DNA from: Bolinopsis microptera
Lineage: Eukaryota > Ctenophora > Tentaculata > Lobata > Bolinopsidae
NCBI RefSeq assembly: GCF_026151205.1
Contig: NC_087077.1
Coordinates: 13,490,983-13,554,982 of the forward strand
Length of the DNA: 64,000 bases
Direction of reading: 5' to 3'
The notes beneath the pieces are model-generated. The model was not told the origin of the DNA, made no database searches, and saw nothing but the letters and a program-made list of their open reading frames with translations. Positions within the stretch are counted from its first letter, which is position 1. Each line of letters starts with the position of its first letter. Below are positions 22,901-37,900 of this stretch, piece after piece. Position numbers and translations under genes: made by a program.

Positions 22901-25900
22901 GATTCCCAAAACGATACTTTTTACCGCATCAAAAAATACCAATCACAACCAAAGTTATGAATATAAGTCATAGCGTGAGCGTAAATGTGAGCTAGTTTTG
23001 AAGTTATGACGTAGCATACAGCATAACAACGCGCGTAGTTAAGATGTTCTTGCTCGCGCACGTGCATTTTTATCGTTGCTACGCAACAGCGCAGTAAACC
23101 TTTGCTAAAATAACGCCATTATTCTAACGATTATTTAACCTCACTTCCGACGTTAATTATAAAAAATCTAAAGCCTAAATCAAAATTCTAAGAATGCTAT
23201 AGCCTATTCCTAACCTTTTTCTACAACCCTGCTAAAAATGGCGAGGTTTCAACTCCATTTGCGAGCTGGGTTTGATTTCACCAGAGGGTCATTTTGAGGT
23301 CGATTTTCGGTGTTTTTTCTTCTATGTCCCCGTTGCCGGGGAAATTTCGTCAAGTTTAAATTATAGTATAGATATCTTTATTTATCCAGCTTATAATCAC
23401 AGTTATCAACGCATTATGGTAATAAACACATGTTATTCTGTTGATTCGAATCAATCCCTAAATAATATAACATAATATAACATAATATAACAGAGAACAA
23501 TTATTACAATTATTTTAGGTAAACTCTTCTAAATATTCTTGTAGACGCTCCTCGATCCAGTATAAGAATTGTTATATAATGTGTAACGATAAAGTATACT
23601 TGTAAATTACCATTGATCCCCCCATTTAAAAACTCCCAGATAACAAGCAGGTATTTACTTGGCAAGCTGAGATGTTTAAAAAAACAATCGCCGAATATTC
23701 AGTTACATTATAACATTGCAACAGCTACAGTACTGAGTACATTAACGTTATTAACCGCTTACATAGCCCAGCGTGTTTACGCAAACCACCACAAAACATA
23801 ACGGTGTGTTGTTTAATTTACCCACATGTGCTCTGTCGACGGAGCGTAAAAAGATCTTTGAATGTTCAAGTACAAAGGACGTCATTTCACCTGTTTACTT
23901 CGTTCGTCATCTAGCTAGCCCCCATACATTAATATAATACTATACTCGAATATATTCTTTACTGCTAAATGACAAACGTCACCAGAACAAATCATTGAAA
24001 CACCCATTAGCGATAACAATAGGCCTTGACATCATGCAATTCCGCTGGGATCTGATATTTTGCAGAACAAATATGAGATTGGAGTAGCGTGCAGATACAC
24101 GTCAATCGTGCGTTATTGCTTGGTGGATTTTTTTTGCTTGATACATTCGTAAAGTCAGGGATTGCAATCGGTGAATATTGGAATGCATTCTGATCGGGCT
24201 CCAAATTCCAACTTGCTCAAAAGATTAATCACGGTAGACGTGATGAAGTCTTGATTAACCTTGGCGTATATGATAATGGCGATTGTCAAATTATAACAAT
24301 CACATATTATGGTGTACTAATTATGGCATATTTTCTGTAGTATATTTCTATACGAGAGGATTCTGGAAACATAGGATCAATACAATAATGATTTGTTGGG
24401 AGGAACTTTAACAAAACACATGATTTTCTATTGTAAACGATAAAATGTGCGTGTGTGATAATGTGAGTGACTGCGTGTGTGATAATGCACGAGACCTTTG
24501 GTTGAACAATCAGCACAGTAAAATATTTCTACCCGATAAAACAGCACATGAGCGGGCCAGGACACTCAACTTTGATTTAATTTCAGTCTTTAGCATTGAA
24601 TTTAGAAATCAATAATCCATTTAAACCACACAGTAAATTAGTTTGTTGACCATGACAACAGGATTATTAGGTCAGTCGCCCTGGAGATCATTCGAACACT
24701 TGTTAACATACAATGAGCTGGCTTATAGGTTAATGTTCAGGTTTATAACTCTTCATTATAGGTTCCCCCAACTAACATCTCATATATTGACGCTCGTGCT
24801 CCTACCTTCTCAAATATGTAAGCTAATCGACCTCCTAAATACCCATTTAAAATGACGACGACCAAGCCAATGTCCTAATATAACTGAGTCATGATCACGA
24901 TTTAATGAGGCCACCCGTGACAACTACGCCATCATTCCAGATATCTTAGATATGGAGAGCTGATTAACAAATGCGTTCAAAAATTTAAGATATTAACACG
25001 GGCGAACAGTTGGGAATATTGTGAAGACTTTGTTTGGGATTATCCAGCATCGTTTTCTCGTTAACACATTATACTGATGTGCTAACACACACATTTAACA
25101 GATATGACTACTTAGTGATTGAGCAGACAGAGTATAGACGCAACTTTGTTGGCAGTAAATTTCTAAATATTTCACATATTTTACACGGCAGATCAGCTGT
25201 CTAAAAATCATAAAAATAATAAACTACTATTCAGTTATGATGTATTTCGGGCCGCATCTGGAAAGTGAAGATGTATGACTTGTTTTTTAATTAGAATAGA
25301 TATCTCTAAATAATTAGAAGAATGGTGTTAGTTTTAATGAACAGAAAATGCCGCCACCTAATTATTTTCATATAATATTCGCATTAAAACAGGGTTATTA
25401 GCAGTACCATATTCAATGTTAATCAATGTATTGTGACGTGGCATTTCAATTAAGAAGCACCCCACACCACTGTTAATACCAGGCGGTACCTGGAATCTTA
25501 AATTGGATCATAGAAACAGCCATCAATATAGTGACAGAGTCAATTTGACGCCTCTATAGGTGTCACGCTCCACTTGAGTACATGTGGAGTTACAGAGCTC
25601 ATACAGATACAATATAATACATTTCACAACTTGTATTATAATAACCGTTACACCGCAATAATATGACAATAATACCAGTCGTACGTGGTGTAGCTCAATA
25701 GCTAGATCTACATAATGTAACCTTTGTGCAGAGTTACTATTAAACACAGGTTAATTAGATAGTACGATAACCACCACTAGTACTGCCGCTATTGTACTGA
25801 CACAACTGTAGTCTGTAGTAGTCTGTAGTACAATGTAAGAGTGCACTATCATGATAAGTGATACATGGTAAAAGTGCACCACAAAAGGACACCCTCTGAA

Positions 25901-28900
25901 GTGATCAGATAAGTGCACTAGGTATCCTCTACAACATACCAGAGTGATTATATCACAGTAAAGCTGTCTCTACTCTGTAGTATAGTAGTATAGAGCACTA
26001 TAACGTAGTGTACTATAGTATACCTTATTATATTATTACCTTATTGTATTATTATTATTAATACCTTATTTCCGTATCTGTAAACCACCATGTTCAGTGT
26101 TCACCACACACTATAGTCCGTGTTTTATCATCACAGGGTCTGGTGTTTGCTGCTAGTGTGTTTTCAACCAACATGCACAATTCATTTCAATAATTATAAC
26201 ACTCTCATAACATTTCTCTTTTATACTCGGCTGGTGGTACAGCTTTGCAGAGAGTTTTTTAATTAATTTCCAGGGCTCTTTACAAAACTAAAAGAGTGCT
26301 TTAAATACTGAACTCTGTTGAGTTTTTTAATTAATTTCCAGGGCTCTTAACAAAACTAAAAGAGTGCTTTAAATACTGAACTCTCTTGTGTACTGGCTGA
26401 CCCTCATTAGCGGTGGTCAGCGAGTGTAGAGTCAAGTTGGAGTCTTGCTCTGTGGTCAGTCTGATTACGATAGACCTGAGTAAAGGCGGAGTAGGGTTTG
26501 TTTTGACACGTGACAGCAATAATGAGGTTTTATTGGTTAAGTCTTCCACCTGATTGGATAATCGCTGTCTCGTGTCAAGTCAAACTTTACCACCTTAGCC
26601 GCGTCGATCATAATCTTAAAACCTCAAGAAAAAGTATTATTTTCTCTTTAATCTGTTAACACTATCTTCAACAACTGACATTTTAGTCACGTTGTATTAT
26701 ATATAAACTATACAGTGGGAGTGGCAATGAGACTTGCGAACATTTTTAAGGCTTGCCAGTTTTAGTTTTGACATGGAGCGATGACTGGTAAGTAGTTTTA
26801 TTTAAGTTTCGGGTAACTGTGCTGTAGGGTGGATATTTTAAAGGCTGAGTGTGCTGGCAGGTTAAACTTTATTTTACTAGACTTGTAGCGCAGCTGCGCC
26901 GGATGTACTAACATAAACATGTCAACAGCAACATGTGAAGTAAACATGAACATGACATGACGTGGACAATTAGTGTGAGCAAGATATGAACAAAATGTTA
27001 TGAACAAGATATGTTATGAAGAAGATATAATATTAATATGAACAATAACAATAACCACTTATTCATAACACGACTTGAACCGAGGTCAGTTCAAACAGTG
27101 CTCACAATGAGATTAGTGTCTTATGAAATGGGTATATTCAAATACTCTGTATATTCACATATTCCTTCATATTCAAACAAATAGTGCTCTGTGGAAATGA
27201 TCCATATAACGTTTCAGATAGCTTGCTGCTGGTCTACTGAGTATGTGTATTCTGCAACTGGTCATTATTCTAAATATCCAGCGTTTAAAAACTGACCTTT
27301 ACTTCATCAACCTTTAACCCTGGCCTCGATTTGAATATTATAATATGTTAGATATGAAGAAAATATGACTATAAAGAATTGTCCCAAATAGAGCTGTGGC
27401 TTCAGCCTAAAATATATCACTTTTGTTTAATACCCACATTATCATTTGAACTTCTGCCAGAGTAAAATAGCTCAGTTTTTGATGGCGAACACGGAATAAA
27501 TAATTTGGAATTCTAATTGCCAATTATAAGCAATGCTAAGGAATTTACGATTCTGAAATTATTCATTATCGCATTCCAGAAATTTACAGTTTATGATTAT
27601 AAATAAGTTGGCAACAAATGCCGGTACTACCACAAAAGACAAATATCCGCCTCACTAAACGACCAGTCATTACAATCTGTTATGAAATAATTCATTTCGA
27701 TAATCATCATCACTAAACGTTAATTAATATAATCAATACGTTTTACCGCGTCTACATTAACCAGGATATTTGATATTAATAAGCTAATGAAACTGTTGAT
27801 ATTGCACACAGTTACGTTGTATTATAAAGCAATTAGAGGAGCTGCAGTGTGCAGCACAAATAGTTCTTCTTACATGTACGTGTGATGAGACTAATGTAGA
27901 CTGGTCTAAAATAGATCGAACAATAATTATACATTGTATCAGTTTTCACACGAGGAAATCTTTACTATTTCATAACACGATTCATATCATACAAATGTAG
28001 GGAGATTAATTTTTTCCGTTAACTTTGTTATGTCCAAACTCCAAATTAACTTGATCCAGAGGCAGAAGATTAAGGTCACCTTCACAGAAAATATGCACAT
28101 CGCCAACATTTTTGGGATAAGATCGTCCGACAATATTCGACAGAAATCCATACGCCAAACATGTATCTACTTTTACCAATAGATTAAAAGCATTTTGTAT
28201 ATCATATAGAGTTGAATAGCAAAGCATTATAGGCGAAAAAAACTGTTTAAAATTAAATTGTGACTGCTGAATACCCCCAGAAACCACACCGAAGCCATAA
28301 TAAGTTATAGAACTTATGATTTAGTGACTTGCGCCTGTAACCTTTCCTTAACGTTCACCCACTCTTTTATTAGAGTTATTATTTTATAATATTAGAGTAG
28401 CTACTCCCTTACAATGGAGTAATTACTCAACAAATCACTGTAATTTATCTTATCTCCACCATTGTATTGTAATTCTTCAAATACTTAACTTCTACCCTTC
28501 ACAAAGAGAAGAGCCGCCATAACATTTAGAACTTGGAACAGTTAGAACTTGGAACCCCCTATTATATATTATATATATCTACGACCTAATTTTTGTCGGC
28601 ATAATATAAATATTTGTCATATTCATGAGTTCATTAAGAATCTTCTCACCTCCGTTCTCCTTACTTACCGTTGTTAAAAGGTTTTCTTTTAAACACGTAC
28701 AATTTTTTTAAAGTTTTAAGACCACCATTATATTATATCAACATCCTCGCTACAGGACGAACAGAAATCATATTAAACATTTTCGCTATGATTTTTTTAA
28801 TCCAAACTTTCAATCGATTTAAGCTTTTAAGGATACTCCCGCGAATCAAAGCGGCAGTTTATACTTCATATAGTTATTTCAAATTATTTCATAAGTGCGG

Positions 28901-31900
28901 ACTGCAGCTGGATCTATAAGACAAGTAACATGACGAGACACGTTTAAATATCAATTTCATTAATTTCAACACTACTATCTTTATTCTTTAATCGTACCAA
29001 CTAATTTCAAACAATTTACAGGAGGATCAGGAGTCTGTTCAAGTTGCACACCCTTGCTCACCATGAAGTAGATAGTAGGTAGTTTCTCTCCTTGAGAAAA
29101 CCAATAATATAAAATATATTATATATCATAAAAAACTGTGATAATATATAATATCATAATATGTGCATGATGATGGATATCGTTGGATATGTATCATAAA
29201 TGTTAACAGTTGTATATCCCGGTGGATGTAACACAGCTGTCGAACGAGTCAGTCAGCTGATATTCTCAGTCACGTGATATTAGATAAGTAAGATAAGCGA
29301 GGTATAAGATGATATACCAGATGATAAGCCTCACAATAACAATTAGACTCAGGAGAACACTAAACCCGGCTTGTATCTTCAGTTATTTCTAGGATTAGCT
29401 ACTGACCGCGCGGTTTGCACAGTGAGTTTTACAGAGTAGTAAAATAAAACTTAAATGTCAAGCCAATGAGATGGGATACTATAAATTGCTCGGATTCTAA
29501 GATTAAGCTTGTGGAGTCAGCTCTAATACTCTAATTTACACCCGACTTCAGAGCCATTAAAAATGCAAATGAGAATATTGGGTAACCCATTCTAGTGGCT
29601 GAGAGCTGCGTAACCCTAACTCTCTCTCTCTTTCTTGATGACTACTCAGTACTCATATGAGTAGTCATCTCACTGGTGGAGTAATTACTGCAGATCACAT
29701 TCGGGCTAGGTCACGTGATCATACCTTTCCTTTGTTAGGCTGATGGTATAATTACCATTATAATTACCATGATTGCTTAATTTAAAGAGAATCTAACCTC
29801 CAGGCTCGTACAACAGTGGCGATGTCAGATAGAGAGTGATTGTTGATGAATAATGGACACTACAAACTACACATTATCGGGTTAGTCGTCTTTTATCATG
29901 TCAATGAGTGGAGAGTCGGACTGAAGACTTGAGTTAAACTAGTAGTGTAGGTGTAAATACATTAAATAAAAGGCTGTGAAAAGGTTAGATAGAAGCAAGT
30001 ACAGCTGATATTTGAGAATGTCGGCGGATAGTAACATGAAGTACCAGGTATGCATGTACTAATTACATATTAGCATACAGCATACTAGTTACCATCTAAA
30101 GAATGTCTTACTACCCAGTCTGCCCACGTACGGAAGTATTCAGCACTGTGACATTTTAGTTGTTACACAGTGTTGAATGCTGAATGTGACATGTTAGTGG
30201 TGACACAGTGCTGAATGTGACATGTCAAGCTATGAATATTATGAACTGATATACGCGCTATACCACTGGCACTACAGTAAAATCAGCATTCAGCAAGGCA
30301 AATCATTATCATATTCAGCTCTTTTGAATTAATAGGACGTTCTATTATTGCGCTATATACAACTGGCTTCCCTCGATATTTTACTTAACTGTCGACATTA
30401 ATTAAACATTGGATTTAACTGTAACCAAATCATGTGGACGATTTAGATATTAACTTAACTTCAAGTTTAATAACTTTAAACAATTGTCAACAGGCCAGTA
30501 ACTACAGCCGCCAAAGATCATGGCGCTGTTTTTATGAACGAAGTCTCTGAAGAATATTAGCTAGTGTGACGTCTAAGTGTCCTTTAAGTGTTTACGCACT
30601 AAGCCGCCAACCGGCCGTAACATTAACTGTTAGCTTGCGCTTAATAGATAGTTTAATTTATAGGGGTTTTCAGAATTTAGACATGGATAGACATATTCAG
30701 AATTGGGAACTGATGGTCAAACTCTGTAGGAGTAATTTTGAGTGTCCTTAAAGAGAAGGGATATTTAATTATCTATCATCACTATATTAGGCATTATGTC
30801 TTATATAATTAATAATATATATATGTATAGACAGTTATTAAATATAAAAGATATATAATATATCCCTTAATAAACTCTAACTTTTACTTGCAAACATCAT
30901 TGAATCCTTGTTGATTCGTTTACATTAACAAAGAACGATACTCAATAATTAATAATTATAACTATTTGCCTCCCTAGTATAATTTTTTGTTAGTTAGTTA
31001 GTAGTATCAGTCTATCATACCACTAATCAGTCTGCTGAGGAACTCAGTATTATAACACCAGGGGCCTGGTTCCCAGCATCATTTCAAAACTATTTATTTA
31101 AGTTTCTGTCTAAAATATTTCTAGTCGTATTTCGTTCTCGCAACTCTAAGTCACTTGCACTGTTACTTTACTAGGTACAGTTGTGTCAATCTCATTAAAA
31201 CACTAAGTGGCATTATTTATGTTCTTGTTACGCATTCTCATTAACTCTTAATGACTTTCAGGGGACTCATACAACACTAACAAAACACTTAGTGCGGTTG
31301 TATGTTCTATAATGGTGATATCCAGGGAATTACCAACAGTCTCAATAACTACACAAACTGTAATGAAGGGCAGAGTAATAAGTATAAACTTGATAATGAC
31401 TTGAACTTTAACTTTGGAGATAAGTAAGTAATCGATCATGTTGTAGTCACTATGTCTCACTCTGTAATAACTTTAGAGAGAATCGATCCTGTTATACTAG
31501 GTTCCGTACAGACTCAACTCTGCACCCGTGTCAATATGTTCATTATATGCAAGCCTCTTGATTTATACTTACAGTCGATCTGATCCATTCAGGCTAATAA
31601 TACCCGCAATCCGCAGGAGTTCTTTTGACCAGATAATTGGGAGAGCAGCTAGTACTCGTTTCAGGTATTCATTTATTATGAACGTTTCGTAACCCTGGTA
31701 TAACCTAATATAACCCTGGTTTAATATACCCGAGTAGTTGCAGTTATATTGTATGAGACCTTGAGTTTAAGTCGGATCAGCTACGTTGCTATGTATCTAG
31801 TCATATATATATACTGTAATATTGTGTACGTACTGTAATTCATACTACAGATGCATTGCACGAATTAATCGCTCTCGTAGAGGACCGGCCAGGGAGCAAA

Positions 31901-34900
31901 TTATACAGTGACTTGGTGTGGCCTAGAGGAATCGTTATACTTGAGAAATAATGTCGTGTCACTAATACGTCATCAGAGAGTCGCACAACAATTTGATGCT
32001 CACACTAATTTTGGGTCACATTCACAACAAGGATTAATGCAATGATTTGCAGAACCTTTACGTAAACTTTACCTTGCAATGACAGGATATTATAATTTAA
32101 AAATATAATTCACGTCACTTTTACGAAATGACACCGCTAACTTCCATGCAGGATTTAAAGTGAGCCACGAAGTTTATGTAATATGTATTGATTTAAGTGC
32201 AGTGTATAAAATAACATGGTGACAAAAAGGGAACTGATGGAAATGCAGGATAATGGGCGTTATGCGAGTTTATTGGTTCACGATTCAGATTGTTCAGAAT
32301 TCAATGTTTGACGGGTTTTTGTTTTTGCGACCGCACATCTCTTTTCTGAAGCACCGTTAATATTTGTCACATAATCACATGGTAGATGGTTATAAACGTT
32401 GATTTATGAGAGATTAACTTGATGGCAGGTAAAAACGTACTGTTATCAATTATATTGGAGGATAAGTTAAAATATGCTGTGAGAAGCATATATTAAGTAA
32501 GTTAAGTAACAAGTAATATTACAAATTCCTCGAGTTTACTTCTCACCTTTTAACTATTGGTACGCTACAATAATATGTTCTATAATTTGTGAATATGTTT
32601 GTAATTCGCTGTTCCATTTTCCAACCGAGATGTACGTTCATTGCTATTAGTTAATGCAAATATTATGCTAATCTGTTATGCTAATCTCAACAGAAAATTA
32701 GAAATGTTTTAACTATTTCCAACTGCTTGTTTATTAGCAGCAATAATCCAACCAAAACACTTACTAGATGTTCAATGGCGTCAATAATCTGAGCGAAGTA
32801 CGTTCTGGCTTCATCCTCGTCAAGTCTTGCTTTCTCTTTACTTGACACTTTAGCGTACAGTTCTCCGCCTGCAAAAAATAAATCGATAAGAAAAATATGT
32901 CAACAAATAAATTAGTAAAATTTCTATGATTATAATATGATAGAGAATTTCAGAGAGATTTTATTGAAAATATGCAAACTTTAGTAAATCAAGTACTGGA
33001 CTCGTTATCACGTACTGGCATGTCCAAGTTTCGTCCAAGTTTGAAGAAACGTGGCCTTGACGGTGAATTACTATCTAACTATAGGCCTATTAGCAATCTC
33101 TCATTCTTGTCAAAAATCATTGAGAAGTGTGTATCTATACAGCTCACCAGTTATCTTGAGGATAACAACTTGCTTTCTAAAGTTCAGTCCGGCTATAGGA
33201 AGTTTCATAGCTGTGAAACTGCAACAACCAGAATCCATAACGACATCTTGATAACTATTGACAAGAAAACTAAAGTTGTTCTTTTACTTCTAGATTTGAG
33301 TGCTGCCTTTGATACTGTCAATCACCCAAGATTAATCAAGAAGCTAAGATCTGCTTATGGCATTACAGGCATTGCTCTTACATGGATCAGGTCCTACTTG
33401 GCTAACCGTTCATTTTGTGTCAAAGTCAAGGATTCGTCTTCCTCATCAACTGTTCTTGAGATAGGTGTGCCACAAGGTTCAATCCTTGGCCCCCTGCTAT
33501 TCATATTGTACACCAAAGATCTTGAGAACATTGCAAGTATGCATGGGTGCTGTATTCATTTGTATGCTGATGACACCCAGCTGTATTTCACTCTTGATTC
33601 TGATGACCCATCACAGCTAGAGCACAATATGGAACACTGTATGTCTGATATCAAGAAATGGATGACAAACAATTTCCTTCAACTGAATTCTTCTAAGACT
33701 GAAGTCATCGTTATATCCTCTAAATTTGACTCAAAAAATATTCCAGCCTCTCTACAGATTGTTAAGGATCAAGAGCCACATGTTGTTAGTGGAACTGTGA
33801 AGAGTCTTGGGCTGTATTTGGACAGTTATCTTTCAATGAGTGATCAGATTACGTCAGTGGTTCAAGCATGTAATATTCAGATCAGAAATTTGTGGTTTAT
33901 TGCATCAAAACTGTCTTTTAACCTTAAGATTCAGCTTGTTCATGCTCTAGTACTCTCTAGAATTGATTATTGCAATAGCGTATATTTTGGACTGAGCTCT
34001 TATGATTTAAGTCGTTTACAGAAGGTGCAAAATTCTGCTGTAAGATTTATTTTCGGGAGAGGAAGAAAGGCACACACTACTCCACTACTTAAGAAAGTTC
34101 ATTTTCTACCAGTTAGATTTAGAATAGATTTTAAGATTGCCCTACTTGCCTACAAGTGTTTAAATAATATAGCTCCTCCTTACTTAAAAGAGTTGATATC
34201 TCCTAGGCAGCAAAGTTTTAAAAATGTACGTCTTGATAATGATTATTTTTACCTTAGTTTTCCGCCCTCTCCTAACTATGTAAACACAGAGAAAGCTTTT
34301 AGTCACTGTGCAGTTAAAGTATTTAATTCCCTGCCATACGACATAAGATCAGCTGAGTCAGTTACATCTTTCAAGACCAAACTTAAAACATACTTCTTTT
34401 CTCTAGCATTTGATTGATTTTGCATTTACATAGGTAAAATGAACTTGTCATGTCTAATTTTCAATTAAACTAAGCTCAGTTAATGTAAGAGCCGCTTTAG
34501 AAAGCACTGGAGTTTATCTCCAGGATTAAATTATATCGAGTTATATGATTTAGCTATAAGGCGGTTTATAAAAGTTGTATTTATTTATTATTATTATATG
34601 TATTATAATTATACATATCAGTCTAGTGGTCAGGCAACTTGAAGCGTTCCTAACCGCACCTGTTTTACACTAATTTATCTTTTAAAAGTATTTTAACCGA
34701 CATTGACGTTCACAAAAGTTTTAAACAGCTTGAGACAGCAGATTTCAAGTATATCATATTGTGTTAAACACTAAACAGGGGTTACATCTCGACCATATCT
34801 ACCATAATATCCAGATTGTCGGAGTATGGGTCGTTTGGGTATGTTCAGCACTTTTGGGGATTAAAGTTCTGTAATTTTGTCTGTGTTGAGAATGACTGGA

Positions 34901-37900
34901 TAAGTCTTATTAACCCAACGATTACTTAATATTTATTTGAGAAACACGTATGCGTTTGCTAATAACGTTGGTCGTACTATAAACATCAATAAGAGACTGA
35001 TACAATTTATAAAACAGTGAAGGCTTACTCTAACCAGAATTCATTTCTCACTTGAATTTTCAACAAAAGAACAAATTCAGAAAGCCTACTAGTTTATATT
35101 GTCGACACTGGTGTTCGGTCTACTGAAGTATTTAGACTGAGAACAAGAAACGAGGGTAAATAAGAAGCCCTGACAGAGTTGCATTTCTGAAGAAGGAGAA
35201 GAGCAGCTCCGTGAAGGATTATAACTTCATTTCAAGTTAGTGTAAACAGTCTGCTACAGTCTACTCTAAAATTAATCGTGTCTGGCACATCGTGGATCCA
35301 GGATCGTGCTACAATTTATGCTACTTTTTAGTTTATTGGCGAATTAGTTTACACTATTTAGTATTTCGCAGATTCCCCAGAACTTTTCAACAACATCGCA
35401 GAGTGATTTTGCAATTTTGTCTCGATATGTAACTCTCCATTCCCTTATATAAACACCACACAGCCCGGTTAGACCCTGCTACACAGACATGAAACCCACA
35501 ACAACAAACCAATCATGAGGGGATGTTCTAACATTTCTAACATTTCTAACATTTCTAACATTTCTTACATTTCTTACATTTCTTACATTTCAAGATCTTC
35601 ACAAACGGAGAGGAGACTGGTAGACAGTTTCTGTCCTATTAAACCCTTGCTATACACAGGACACTACAAGCTATGTACACACAGGTTTATGAGTGTTCAA
35701 TAAGAGCACTTTAAGCAGTTGGAGGTGGTAGTACCACTACCATTACATCTCCCAAACGTATCGGAATTGTGCTGGTCTGGTTGGTGATGATAATTTTTTA
35801 TTCGAACACTTTTTAAATCATACTTCCGCGTGCTCCTAAAGTTAAGATTGATTCATTCTTTTTAAAAGACAAACAAGTGTTAAAGCAAATTTGCTTGATT
35901 TACCTACTTTTAAAAGATTTGCCTAATTTTAAAAGCAACAAATGTAAAGCAAAATATTTCTGTCGAATCAATCGAATCTTTATAGAGAAGAGCTGCTATA
36001 ATCTCGCAAGATTTTAAAGAGTGTGGGTGATATCAGGACTATTTAAAGACTAAAAACCCCAACAATGAGTCCAGTAAGTCCACGTGATGAGACCCTACAA
36101 GAAGGACCGGTACTGGAACTACCACTACAGACTCCCACCATCAAACTATACTCAAGGTTCCTACTGGTCGAACTTGAGGTACTCTAGACTCTGGAGTACC
36201 TCAAGTCTGGAGTCCAGACCGAGACAGACTGTGGTAATACTCCCTAATATTATTCGAGTAGCTACAGAGGTAGTGTAGACCAGCTGAGATAGAGCACTAT
36301 GTGGTGTTGTTAGTGTTGTTAGTCCAACTATCTGGTTAGAGTTTATACTTGGTAACACTTGCTTATGTTCCTTTTAAAATTATATCTGACAAATTATCCT
36401 CTTGTATTTTTCTTCTAGACAGGATATTGAGGTTGGGTGTCAATATTTCTAACTAAATGTGTGCTATTTCAACTTGTAGCCTACTAGACCACTGTTAAAC
36501 CAAAGTGCCCGTGTAACCTACCACGTTTGCAGAAAACTAGCTCGGAAATGTGGACCACACTTCGGATAACCTGACTAAGCTTCTAGCCGATATTGGATGT
36601 TTTCTGTGTGTTGCTTTCTGTATAATCCATTCTTCTATTGAGCTAATACATCAACTTTCCTCCGTTACCAATTAACAGTTCTCAATAAATCCGGAATCGC
36701 TTTGATATTTCATTGGTAGCGGTATATCATGACAAAAACCCGAAATTAATGATGACAGCTAGTGGAGCTGTTCTCCCGGCTGAACTCTCCTCATTTTCCC
36801 CTCTGAAAGAGTACGTCTACAACCCACAGAAAGACAGTAATATCAATGACACGGTAGTCCGAGACCTGTCAAGTGCTAAGTACCAGTAATACACAGCCCA
36901 CAATAATCTCTCTCTCCACCTCGATATTCAACATTTTCTGACATATTTTCTTGACGTGTCTGCTGAGATTAATTACGCATGTGAACGGAGACGGACAACA
37001 ACAACACGCGTGTTATATTAATTAACCGTCTTGTAACTTAGCGGTGGATTCATCAAGTAATCAAGTATGCACGATTCTAACAGTATGAAGGTACGCGGGA
37101 GAACACGTTACTGGCATATTTATAGGAAAAAAACACCACGTGGAAGAAGGTGTCGTGCCTGATTAGCATGGAATGCATGGTCTACGGTGGAATTCGGTTC
37201 GCATCACAGTAAAGTGGTCAAGACAGCGGTAAATGTTGTTGGAATTTGCACTATTTATCAGTTTATCGAACCTATTTAAATTGTTGAAATATTCATGAAC
37301 TGTCTAAACGTTTCATGAATAGTCAGTGCAGATGAGTCCATATAATAAACACATTTAAAAGAGAATTTTACAGACTCAAACGACAGCGTAGAGTACCTAC
37401 CAGGATACCTAGAATTAGCTGTACAACATGTTCCAGATATCAGAATTAGCATATTATAGCTGTAACATGTTCCAGATATCAGAATGTTGATACAACTTGG
37501 CACGACAAGTATCATTGTAAGATTGTGCCACCCTGCATGTTACATTGGACTCGTTGACGGTGTGACGATGTACGGCTGCGTTTCTTTATTAAAATATTTT
37601 TGAATTTTTTGTTAAATTACATCAAGATTTACAATTTACATGAGAAAATTTACTTATAACTCAACATTTTGAGACTCGGATTTACTTTATTTTGAAAATC
37701 AAGGTGAACTTAACTTTATTAAGTTATAACTTTGAAATCTGTCAATGTTAAAATAATCAGGTAGAATCCTGAATCTATTCTATTTTTTCTACCAACTGTA
37801 GAAAACAGGGATCACCTCAGACATTATATAAGTACAAAAAAGCTAAAACACTGTTAGAAAGTTGCTAAACCCCGATTTTCCGGGCCGCCATCTTCCGGAA

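Noticed and set aside
28006-28287. 93-codon ORF (-) in NIM1K intron 4
   Set aside because: No recognisable family, no splice sites or start context that would make it an exon.
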